Source: Siphonodentalium dalli
Taxonomy: Eukaryota > Mollusca > Scaphopoda > Gadilida > Siphonodentaliidae
DNA: 64,000 nucleotides
Direction: 5' to 3'
Assembly (NCBI GenBank): GCA_032622095.1
Contig: CP136067.1
Span: forward strand, 182,252,556-182,316,555
Part shown: piece after piece, positions 23,560 to 34,860 of the stretch
Position numbering within the stretch: position 1 is the first letter of the stretch
Layout: every line of letters starts with the position of its first letter
Notes under the pieces: model-generated
What the model was told of the DNA's origin: nothing
Seen by the model: only the letters and a program-made list of their open reading frames with translations
Databases searched by the model: none
Translations under genes and position numbers: made by a program

Positions 23560-26500
23560 ACCGTACCGGTACTGGCCATATGGACTCGACACGTCAAGTT
23601 ACCGTACCAGGACTGGCCATATGGACTCGACACGTCAAGTTACCGTACCAGGACTGGCCATATGGACTCGACATGTTAAGTTACCGTACCGGGACCAGCC
23701 TTATGGACTCGATACGTCGTCAAGCTACCGTACCGGTACTGGCCATATGAACTCGACACGTCAAGTTACCGTACCAGGACTGGCCATATGGACTCGACAT
23801 GTTAAGTTACCGTACCTGGACCGGCCATATTGACTCGACAAGTCAAGTTACCGTACATGGACTGGCCATATGGACTCGACACGTCAAGTTACCGTACCAG
23901 GACTGGCCATATGGACTCGACACGTCAAGTTACCGTACCAGGACTGGCCATATGGACTCGACATGTTAAGTTACCGTACCGGGACCAGCCTTATGGACTC
24001 GATACGTCGTCAAGCTACCGTACCGGTACTGGCCATATGAACTCGACACGTCAAGTTACCGTACCAGGACTGGCCATATGGACTCGACATGTTAAGTTAC
24101 CGTACCTGGACCGGCCATATTGACTCGACAAGTCAAGTTACCGTACCTGGACTGGCCATATGGACTCGACATGTTAAGTTAACGTACCTGGACTGGCCAT
24201 ATGAACTCGACATGTTAAGTTACCGTACCAGGGCCGGCCATATGGACTCGACACGTTAATTTACCGTACCAGGCCCGGCCAATGGATTCGACACGTCAAG
24301 TTACCGTACCAGGACTGGTCATATGGACTCGACACGTCAAGTTACCGCACCAGGACCGGCCATATGGACTCGACATGTTAAGTTACCGTTCCAGGACTGG
24401 CCATATGGACTCGATACGTCAAGTTACCGTACCGGGACTGGCCATATGGACTCGATACGTCAAGTTACCGTACCGGGACTGGCCATATGGACTCGACACG
24501 TCAAGTTACCGTACCAGGACCGGCCATATGGACTCGACACGTCAAGTTACCGTACCAGGACCGGCCATATGGACTCGATACGTCGTCAAGTTACCGTACC
24601 AGGACCGGCCATATGGACTCGACACGTTAATTTACCGTACCAGGCCCGGCCAATGGATTCGACACGTCAAGTTACCGTACCAGGACTGGTCACATGGACT
24701 CGACACGTCAAGTTACCGCACCAGGACCGGCCATATGGACTCGACATGTTAAGTTACCGTTCCAGGACTGGCCATATTGACTCGACACGTCAAGTTACCA
24801 CACCAGGACTGGCCATATGGACTCGATACGTCAAGTTACCGTACCAGGCCTGGCCATATGGACTCACACGTTAATTTACCTACCAGGACTGGCCATATGG
24901 ACTCGACACGTCAAGTTACCGTACCAGGACTGGCCATATGGACTCGACACGTTAATTTACCGTACCAGGACTGGCCATATGGACTCGACATGTTAAGTTA
25001 CCGTACCGGGACCAGCCATATGGACTCGATACGTCGTCAAGCTACCGTACCGGTACTGGCCATATGGACTCGACACGTCAAGTTACCGTACCAGGACTGG
25101 CCATATGGACTCGACACGTCAAGTTACCGTACCAGGACTGGCCATATGGACTCGACATGTTAAGTTACCGCACCGGGACCAGCCATATGGACTCGATACA
25201 TCGTCAAGCTACCGTACCGGTACTGGCCATATGAACTCGACACGTCAAGTTACCGTACCAGGACTGGCCATATGGACTCGACATGTTAAGTTACCGTACC
25301 TGGACCGGCCATATTGACTCGACAAGTCAAGTTACCGTACATGGACTGGCCATATGGACTCGACACGTCAAGTTACCGTACCAGGACTGGCCATATGGAC
25401 TCGACACGTCAAGTTACCGTACCAGGACTGGCCATATGGACTCGACATGTTAAGTTACCGTACCGGGACCAGCCTTATGGACTCGATACGTCGTCAAGCT
25501 ACCGTACCGGTACTGGCCATATGAACTCGACACGTCAAGTTACCGTACCAGGACTGGCCATATGGACTCGACATGTTAAGTTACCGTACCTGGACCGGCC
25601 ATATTGACTCGACAAGTCAAGTTACCGTACCTGGACTGGCCATATGGACTCGACATGTTAAGTTAACGTACCTGGACTGGCCATATGAACTCGACATGTT
25701 AAGTTACCGTACCAGGGCCGGCCATATGGACTCGACACGTTAATTTACCGTACCAGGCCCGGCCAATGGATTCGACACGTCAAGTTACCGTACCAGGACT
25801 GGTCATATGGACTCGACACGTCAAGTTACCGCACCAGGACCGGCCATATGGACTCGACATGTTAAGTTACCGTTCCAGGACTGGCCATATGGACTCGATA
25901 CGTCAAGTTACCGTACCGGGACTGGCCATATGGACTCGATACGTCAAGTTACCGTACCGGGACTGGCCATATGGACTCGACACGTCAAGTTACCGTACCA
26001 GGACCGGCCATATGGACTCGACACGTCAAGTTACCGTACCAGGACCGGCCATATGGACTCGATACGTCGTCAAGTTACCGTACCAGGACCGGCCATATGG
26101 ACTCGACACGTTAATTTACCGTACCAGGCCCGGCCAATGGATTCGACACGTCAAGTTACCGTACCAGGACTGGTCATATGGACTCGACACGTCAAGGTAC
26201 CGCACCAGGACCGGCCATATGGACTCGACATGTTAAGTTACCGTTCCAGGACTGGCCATATTGACTCGACACGTCAAGTTACCACACCAGGACTGGCCAT
26301 ATGGACTCGATACGTCAAGTTACCGTACCAGGCCTGGCCATATGGACTCGACATGTTAAGTTACCGTACCAGGACCGGCCGTATGGACTCGACACGTCAA
26401 ATTACCGTACCAGGACCGGCCATATGGACTCACACGTTAATTTACCTACCAGGACTGGCCATATGGACTCGACACGTCAAGTTACCGTACCAGGACTGGC

Positions 26501-28070
26501 CATATGGACTCGACACGTTAATTTACCGTACCAGGACTGGCCATATGGACTCGACATGTTAAGTTACAGTACCGGGACCAGCCATATGGACTCGATACGT
26601 CGTCAAGCTACCGTACCGGTACTGGCCATATGGACTCGACACGTCAAGTTACCGTACCAGGACTGGCCATATGGACTCGACACGTCAAGTTACCGTACCA
26701 GGACTGGCCATATGGACTCGACATGTTAAGTTACCGTACCGGGACCAGCCATATGGACTCGATACGTCGTCAAGCTACCGTACCGGTACTGGCCATATGA
26801 ACTCGACACGTCAAGTTACCGTACCAGGACTGGCCATATGGACTCGACATGTTAAGTTACCGTACCTGGACCGGCCATATTGACTCGACAAGTCAAGTTA
26901 CCGTACATGGACTGGCCATATGGACTCGACACGTCAAGTTACCGTACCAGGACTGGCCATATGGACTCGACACGTCAAGTCACTGTACCAGGACTGGCCA
27001 TATGGACTCGACATGTTAAGTTACCGTACCGGGACCAGCCTTATGGACTCGATACGTCGTCAAGCTACCGTACCGGTACTGGCCATATGAACTCGACATG
27101 TCAAGTTACCGTACCAGGACTGGCCATATGGACTCGACATGTTAAGTTACCGTACCTGGACCGGCCATATTGACTCGACAAGTCAAGTTACCGTACCTGG
27201 ACTGGCCATATGGACTCGACATGTTAAGTTAACGTACCTGGACTGGCCATATGAACTCGACATGTTAAGTTACCGTACCAGGGCCGGCCATATGGACTCG
27301 ACACGTTAATTTACCGTACCAGGCCCGGCCAATGGATTCGACACGTCAAGTTACCGTACCAGGACTGGTCATATGGACTCGACACGTCAAGTTACCGCAC
27401 CAGGACCGGCCATATGGACTCGACATGTTAAGTTACCGTTCCAGGACTGGCCATATGGAATCGATACGTCAAGTTACCGTACCGGGACTGGCCATATGGA
27501 CTCGATACGTCAAGTTACCGTACCGGGACTGGCCATATGGACTCGACACGTCAAGTTACCGTACCAGGACCGGCCATATGGACTCGACACGTCAAGTTAC
27601 CGTACCAGGACCGGCCATATGGACTCGATACGTCGTCAAGTTACCGTACCAGGACCGGCCATATGGACTCGATACGTCGTCAAGTTACCGTACCAGGACC
27701 GGCCAATGGATTCGACGCGTCAAGTTACCGTACCAGGACTGGTCATATGGACTCGACACGTCAAGTTACCGCACCAGGACCGGCCATATGGACTCGACAT
27801 GTTAAGTTACCGTTCCAGGACTGGCCATATTGACTCGACACGTCAAGTTACCACACCAGGACTGGCCATATGGACTCGATACGTCAAGTTACCGTACCAG
27901 GCCTGGCCATATGGACTCGACATGTTAAGTTACCGTACCAGGACCGGCCGTATGGACTCGACACGTCAAATTACCGTACCAGGACCGGCCATATGGACTC
28001 ACACGTTAATTTACCTACCAGGACTGGCCATATGGACTCGACACGTCAAGTTACCGTACCAGGACTGGCC
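23560..28070 (+). repeat. Three-copy higher-order repeat of 1484-1566 bp in the 41-bp array
   Basis: Private variants repeat in order three times: CGTCGTCAAGCTACCGTACC, CCGGGACCAGCC(T/A)TATGG, GTACATGGACTGG, AGGCCCGGCCAATGGATTCG. Spacing is 1484 bp between copies one and two and 1566 bp between copies two and three. The 82-bp difference is exactly two 41-bp units. The third copy loses its order near 28.1 kb. Confidence 0.85.
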
Positions 28071-28876
28071 ATATGGACTCGACACGTCAAGTTACCGTAC
28101 CAGGAACGGCCATATGGACTCGACACGTTAATTTACCGTACCAGTACTGGCCATATGGACTCGATACGTCAAGTTACCGTACCGGGACTGGTCATATGGA
28201 CTCGACACGTCAAGTTACCGTACCAGGACCGGCCATATGGACTCGACACGTTAATTTACCGTACCAGTACTGGCCATATAGACTCGATACGTCAAGTTAC
28301 CGTTCCGGGACTGGCCATATGGACTCGACACGTCAAGTTACCGTACCAGGACCGGCCATATGGACTCGACACGTTAATTTACCGTACCAGTACTGGCCAT
28401 ATGGACTCGATACGTCAAGTTACCGTACCGGGACTGGCCATATGGACTCGACACGTCAAGTTACCGCACCAGGACCGGCCATATGGACTCGACATGTTAA
28501 GTTACCGTACCAGGACCGGCCATATGGACTCGACATGTTAAGTTACCGTACCAGGACCGGCCATATGGACTCGACACGTTAATTTACCGTACCAGTACTG
28601 GCCATATGGACTCGATACGTCAAGTTACCGTACCGGGTCTGGCCATATGGACTCGACACGTCAAGTTACCGCACCAGGACCGGCCATATGGACTCGACAT
28701 GTTAAGTTACCGTACCAGGACTGGCCATATGGACCAACGCGAACACTGTACAAGTTACCGTACCAGGACCGGCTATATTGACTCGACACGTCAAGTTACC
28801 TCACCAGGACCGGCCATATGGACTCGACATGTTAAGTTACCGTACCAGGACTGGCCATATGGACTCGACACGTCAA

Positions 28877-29300
28877 GGCACTTGCAGAGGGTTAATGTGA
28901 AAAATCAAAAACGTGTGTACAACCATCGATAACATGGAAAAATAGATAGACTTTGACTCTTGTTTCCATTATTGGTAATAGTGTTAACGCTTCAATGACA
29001 AGACATCGTGTGTTAAAAACCTTTATGTAACATTAATGTTACAGAGCCATCCATTTTATCAACAAACAGTTCCGCAAATTCTGATCAAATCGTGAAGTTC
29101 CATATTACAGGAGGTCAGAGCAATGTAAAATATTCCATAAAACATAGATTTTCAACTTAAATACTTTTCAGTTACATTTAAATACATTTTCAGTTACATT
29201 TAGCGATGATAAAATTACGTTGCTTTCAGTATTGGCAGTAACGTTTACATATAATCACCCCTGGTCAAGTGGTCCTGCTAATATGCTATGATGTTGGTGG
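28877..29300. other. Spacer after the 41-bp array
   Basis: AT-rich unique sequence begins at GGCACTTGCAGAGGG. No gene is seen. It ends where the foldback arm starts, after a short duplicated GGTCCTGCT...GCTATGATG block. Confidence 0.5.
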
Positions 29301-29676
29301 TCCTGCTGAATTGCTATGATGCGGGTAAGGCAAACTGATGCCGTGACGCAAAAGTACCGTTATTTTTTCTAAAGTTGTAAATTTTGCGGTGTTTGGCTAA
29401 TCCGATCGATTTGAGAGAAAAAAAACCTGTGTGTGTATTTCTCTAATCCGAAGGTTCTAACGCCGAATGTTCTCTATTCCGATGGTTCATTATTCCGAAT
29501 GTTCGCTATTCCGAAGGTTTTTCTATTCAGGGAATATTTAGCCATAAATTTATCAAAATTTAGACACTCCCGCCCCCACAATAATCACACGAGGAATGAA
29601 AAATACTATTATATATACGCGAGTATACAGTACAATCCATTCTAATTTCCAAATTGTCCCAGATGTCGGGCATTAA

Positions 29677-30078
29677 TCCTTTCAGTGCCAGGTCCGATTT
29701 TTGTATCAACCCATATACCCTGTGCCAATGCATTGGCCTAACAATTTTTCACCATTTGTTATTATTTTTTAAATTTTTTTACAATTTTAATAATTTTTTC
29801 TTATATTCTTTAACAGACTTATTTTGTAGGTTTAGTGCCAGGGAATCTTACGTTTTTCATGGGCATCAAAATTATTACTATGAATACTTGGTGATAGTTT
29901 TGAGTTATAACATGCCCATAAGGACTTATCCAGTTTGTTTTTAAATTCGCTATAGCATGCTTAAGCATACCCAAAAAAAATTCAACCCAAATGTTTTTTA
30001 TTTTTTTTTATTTTTTTAGGGCCGATTTTACAGACCGTAAATTAGGGCCGATGAGATCGGCCCCTGGTACTGAAAGGG
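29677..30078. mobile_element. piggyBac-type MITE with TTAA duplication
   Basis: TTAA at 29673-29676 and 30079-30082 flank inverted ends (T/C)CCTTTCAGT(G/A)CCAGG. At 402 bp it is non-coding. The interior holds the CCCTGT flank of the H module with a collapsed hairpin (GCCAATGCATTGGC at 29724-29737), then the AT-rich strand shared with 14430-14485 inverted. The TIR differs from that of the 12-kb piggyBac-type MITE after CCCTTT. Confidence 0.8.
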
Positions 30079-30754
30079 TTAATAGCAGGAAGATGGTATC
30101 AGTTTATCGTTTATTATGAAGGTTGAAATCACGATGACGGCATGACTAAAATAATAAATATATATATATGTGCCGTACAAAAATATCTCAACGACGAGCG
30201 TTCTATTTTTTCATTCTGGGTTATCTGTCATCTGTAACATAGTCTTATTCTCGCCGGCGGTTATTTGAACTCTATATGTAATGGAAATCTGGTGACCTTA
30301 TTCTACATGGCAGAGAAAGTAGAAACCGACAATAACATTTGAGTAGAGTCTCCATTTCGTAGAAACTTAATTCAGCCATTTCTATAATATACATGTAACG
30401 TATATTATACAACGCACATATACGTATATGTTTTGAATTAATTATACAAGAGTGTCGATTACATTATTCGTGTGATGCATTATTATGTATTACATGTTTA
30501 TTTATATATTTATTTATTATTTGTATTATTTACCTCGTTTATTAAATATATTTATATTATATTGCGTGGCGTAAATTATTGAGAAATAACATCGTACGTA
30601 ATGACATTAAATCTTATTGAAACCCACGAAAACAAAAACAAAATAACTTTTTTTTATTTAATGTTTTAAGTTATTTCCTTCATAGAAAGAGTCTTCGGGA
30701 TAAAGAACCCTCTCAATAATTTAGAATATAGAATTAACCTTTAAGATAACAAAA

Positions 30755-30868
30755 AACCTTCGGAATACCGAACCTTTGGAATAGCGAACCTTCGGAATAG
30801 TGAACCTTTGGAATACCGAACCTTTGGAATAGCGAACCTTCGGAATAGTGAACCTTCAGTATAGAGAA
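30755..30868 (-). repeat. 15-bp tandem repeat
   Basis: About 7.5 units of GAACCTTCGGAATAG on +. A 45-bp super-period shows as a 15-residue peptide repeat (SLFRRFAIPKV) in the minus-strand frame. The opposite arm near 29460-29510 encodes the same peptide on +, as expected for inverted copies, so this is not evidence of a gene. Confidence 0.85.
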
Positions 30869-32693
30869 CATATATAATTTTGCAAAAATATAATAATGCC
30901 TGCGCTGGTCTTTCTAAAACGACGTGAATAACCATCTTCATTACAGTGGATTTTCAACAACTAATACAACCAGTATTAAAAATATCTCGCAATAAATATG
31001 TTTTTGAATGTTTGATACGCAAAATGGCTTTTCCTGTATATTATATTCAGATTATCGGAACACCGCGAAAAAGATAAATTAAAAAGATAACCGTACTGTT
31101 TTGTCAACAGCATCAGTTTGCCATAACAGCATCATAGCAATTCAGCAGGACACAACCGCATATTTGATTTTCAAGTCAAGTAGTTTTAATGCATACCAGT
31201 GGGTATTAATATATTATCGCATATACAACATTATAACTTTCAAAAAAACAATTCAATCGAGTTAAGGTCCCCAGCGGGTGGAGGGCGTAACAGATGCCCG
31301 TGTACCAGCGGATAGAGGGCGTAACAGATTATCGTGTACCAGCGGATGGAGGACGTAACAGATGCTATTGTACCAGCGGATGGAGGGCGTAACAGATGCT
31401 CGTGTACCAGCGGATGGAGGGCGTAACAGATGCTCGTGTACCAGCGGATGGAGGGCGTAATAGATGCTCGTGTACCAGCGGATGGAGGGCGTAACAGATG
31501 CTCGTGTACCAGCGGATGGAGGGCGTAACAGATGCTCGTGTACCAGCGGATTGAGGGCGTAATAGATGCTCGTGTACCAGCGGATGGAGGGCGTAATAGA
31601 TGCTCGTGTACCAGCGGATGGAGGGCGTAACATATGCTCGTGTACCAGCGGATGGAGGGCGTAAGAGATGCTCGTGTACCAGCGGATGGAGGGCGTAACA
31701 GATGCTCGTGTACCAGCGGGTGGAGGGCGTAACAGATGCTCGTGTACCAGCGGATGGAGGGCGTAACAGATGCTCGTGTACAAGTGGATGGAGGGCGTAA
31801 CAGATGCTCGTGTACCAGCGGATGGAGGGCGCAACAGATGCTCGTGTACCAGCGGATGGAGGGCGTAACAGATGCTCGTGTACCAGCGGATGGAAGGCGT
31901 AACAGATGCTCGTGTACCAGCGGATGGAGGGCGTAACAGATGCTCGTGTGCCAGTGGATGGAGGGCGTAACAGATGCTCGTGTACCAGCGGATAGAGGGC
32001 GTAACAGATGCTCGTGTACCAGCGGATGGAGGGCGTAACAGATACTCGTGTACCAGCGGATGGAGGGCACAACAGATACTCGTGTACCAGCGGATGGAGG
32101 GCGCAACAGATGCTCGTGTACCAGCGGATGGAGGGCGTAACAGATTCTCGTGTACCAGTGGATGGAGGGCGTAACAGATGCTCGTGTACCAGCGGATGGA
32201 GGGCGCAACAGATACTCGTGTACCAGCGGATGGAGGGCGTAACAGATGCTCGTGTACCAGCGGATGGAGGGCGCAACAGATGCTCGTGTACCAGCGGATG
32301 GAGGGCGTAACAGATGTTCGTGTACCAGTGGATGGAGGGCGTAACAGATGCTCGTGTACCAGCGGATGGAGGGCGCAACAGATGCTCGTATACAAGCGGA
32401 TGGAGGGCGCAACAGATGCTCGTATACCAGCGGATGGATGGCGTAACATATGCTCGTGTACCAGCGGATGGATGGCGTAACATATGCTCGTGTACCAGCG
32501 GATGGATGGCGTAACATATGCTCGTGTACCAGCGGATGGAGGGCGTAACAGATGCTCGTGTACCAGCGGATGGAGGGCATAACAGATGCTCGTATACCAG
32601 CGGATGGATGGCGTAACATATGCTCGTGTACCAGCGGATGGAGGGCGTAACAGAAGCTCGTGTACCAGCGGATGGAGGGCGTAACATATTCTC

Positions 32694-34860
32694 GTGCACC
32701 AGTGGATGGAGGGCGTAAGAGATGCTCGTGTACCAGCGGATAGAGGGCGTAACAGATGCTTGTGTACCAGCGGATGGAGGGCGCAACAGATGCTCGTGTA
32801 CCAGCGGATGGAGGGCGTAATAGATGCTCGTGTACCAGCGGATGGAGGGCGTAACATATGCTCGTGTACCAGCGGATGGAGGGCGTAAGAGATGCTCGTG
32901 TACCAGCGGATTGAGGGCGTAATAGATGCTCGTGTACCAGCGGATGGAGGGCGTAATAGATGCTCGTGTACCAGCGGATGGAGGGCGTAACATATGCTCG
33001 TGTACCAGCGGATGGAGGGCGTAAGAGATGCTCGTGTACCAGCGGATGGAGGGCGTAACAGATGCTCGTGTACCAGCGGGTGGAGGGCGTAACAGATGCT
33101 CGTGTACCAGCGGATGGAGGGCGTAACAGATGCTCGTGTACCAGTGGATGGAGGGCGTAAAAGATGCTCGTGTACCAGCGGATGGAGGGCGCAACAGATG
33201 CTCGTGTACCAGCGGATGGAGGGCGTAACAGATGCTCGTGTACCAGCGGATGGAAGGCGTAACAGATGCTCGTGTACCAGCGGATGGAAGGCGTAACAGA
33301 TGCTCGTGTACCAGCGGATGGAGGGCGTAACAGATGCTCGTGTACCAGTGGATGGAGGGCGTAACAGATGCTCGTGTACCAGCGGATAGAGGGCGTAACA
33401 GATGCTCGTGTACCAGCGGATGGAGGGCGTAACAGATACTCGTGTACCAGCGGATGGAGGGCGCAACAGATACTCGTGTACCAGCGGATGGAGGGCGCAA
33501 CAGATGCTCGTGTACCAGCGGATGGAGGGCGTAACAGATTCTCGCGTACCAGTGGATGGAGGGCGTAACAGATGCTCGTATACCAGCGGATGGGTGGCGC
33601 AACAGATACTCGTGTACCAGCGGATGGATGGCGTAACATATGCTCGTGTACCAGCGGATGGATGGCGTAACATATGCTCGTGTACCAGCGGATGGAGGGC
33701 GTAACAGATGCTCGTGTACCAGCGGATGGAGGGCATAACAGATGCTCGTATACCAGCGGATGGATGGCGTAACATATGCTCGTGTACCAGCGGATGGAGG
33801 GCGTAACAGATGCTCGTGTACCAGCGGATGGAGGGCGTAACATATTCTCGTGCACCAGTGGATGGAGGGCGTAAGAGATGCTCGTGTACCAGCGGATAGA
33901 GGGCGTAACAGATGCTTGTGTACCAGCGGATGGAGGGCGCAACAGATGCTCGTGTACCAGCGGATGGAGGGCGTAATAGATGCTCGTGTACCAGCGGATG
34001 GAGGGCGTAACATATGCTCGTGTACCAGCGGATGGAGGGCGTAAGAGATGCTCGTGTACCAGCGGATTGAGGGCGTAATAGATGCTCGTGTACCAGCGGA
34101 TGGAGGGCGTAATAGATGCTCGTGTACCAGCGGATGGAGGGCGTAACATATGCTCGTGTACCAGCGGATGGAGGGCGTAAGAGATGCTCGTGTGCCAGCG
34201 GATGGAGGGCGTAACAGATGCTCGTGTACCAGCGGGTGGAGGGCGTAACAGATGCTCGTGTACCAGCGGATGGAGGGCGTAACAGATGCTCGTGTACCAG
34301 TGGATGGAGGGCGTAACAGATGCTCGTGTACCAGCGGATGGAGGGCGCAACAGATGCTCGTGTACCAGCGGATGGAGGGCGTAACAGATGCTCGTGTACC
34401 AGCGGATGGAAGGCGTAACAGATGCTCGTGTACCAGCGGATGGAAGGCGTAACAGATGCTCGTGTACCAGCGGATGGAGGGCGTAACAGATGCTCGTGTA
34501 CCAGTGGATGGAGGGCGTAACAGATGCTCGTGTACCATCGGATAGAGGGCGGAACAGATGCTCGTGTACCAGCGGATGGAGGGCGTAACAGATACTCGTG
34601 TACCAGCGGATGGAGGGCGCAACAGATACTCGTGTACCAGCGGATGGAGGGCACAACAGATGCTCGTGTACCAGCGGATGGAGGGCGTAACAGATTCTCG
34701 CGTACCAGTGGATGGAGGGCGTAACAGATGCTTGTGTACCAGCGGATGGAGGGCGCAACAGATACTCGTGTACCAGCGGATGGAGGGCGTAACAGATGCT
34801 CGTGTACCAGCGGATGGAGGGCGCAACAGATGCTCGTGTACCAGCGGATGGAGGGCGTAA
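32694..34860. repeat. 1156-bp higher-order repeat, two copies, in the 34-bp array
   Basis: Private variants (TCTCGTGCACCAGTGG, GTAAAAGATG/GTAACAGATG, GATGGAAGGCG doublet, CGCGTACCAGTGG) recur in the same order at a spacing of 1156 bp, exactly 34 units. Confidence 0.85.

Larger units (their letters stand above)
16212..28876 (+). repeat. 41-bp satellite array, about 309 copies
   Basis: The first unit is 16212-16252. Key blocks are CAAGTTACCGTACCAGGAC and GGCCATATGGACTCGACACG. The array runs about 12.7 kb with no foreign insertion. Since 41 is not a multiple of 3, any + frame cycles through a 41-residue repeat every 123 bp, which explains the overlapping Thr/Arg/Tyr/Pro-rich open frames; they stop wherever common variants create TAA or TGA (ACGTTAAG, ATATTGACTC). 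Some units are 44 bp through a doubled CGT (GATACGTCGTCAAG). GC is about 56 percent, with four CpG per unit, against AT-rich flanks. It is non-coding satellite DNA; a centromeric or heterochromatic role is possible but not shown. Confidence 0.97.
29301..31150. mobile_element. 1.85-kb foldback element between the two satellites
   Basis: The left arm from 29301 (TCCTGCTGAATTGCTATGAT, GGCAAACTGATGC, GCGGTGTT) is the diverged reverse complement of the right arm ending at 31150. Inner parts of both arms carry tandem 15-bp repeats of TTCGCTATTCCGAAGG type (left 29447-29525, right 30755-30868). A TTAA-flanked MITE has inserted at 29677-30078. No transposase is seen. Confidence 0.75.

Noticed and set aside
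16079-28932. Open frames of 70-379 residues along the 41-bp array
   Set aside because: They begin and end with unit variants, overlap in all three frames and have no non-repeat domain; they are by-products of the satellite.
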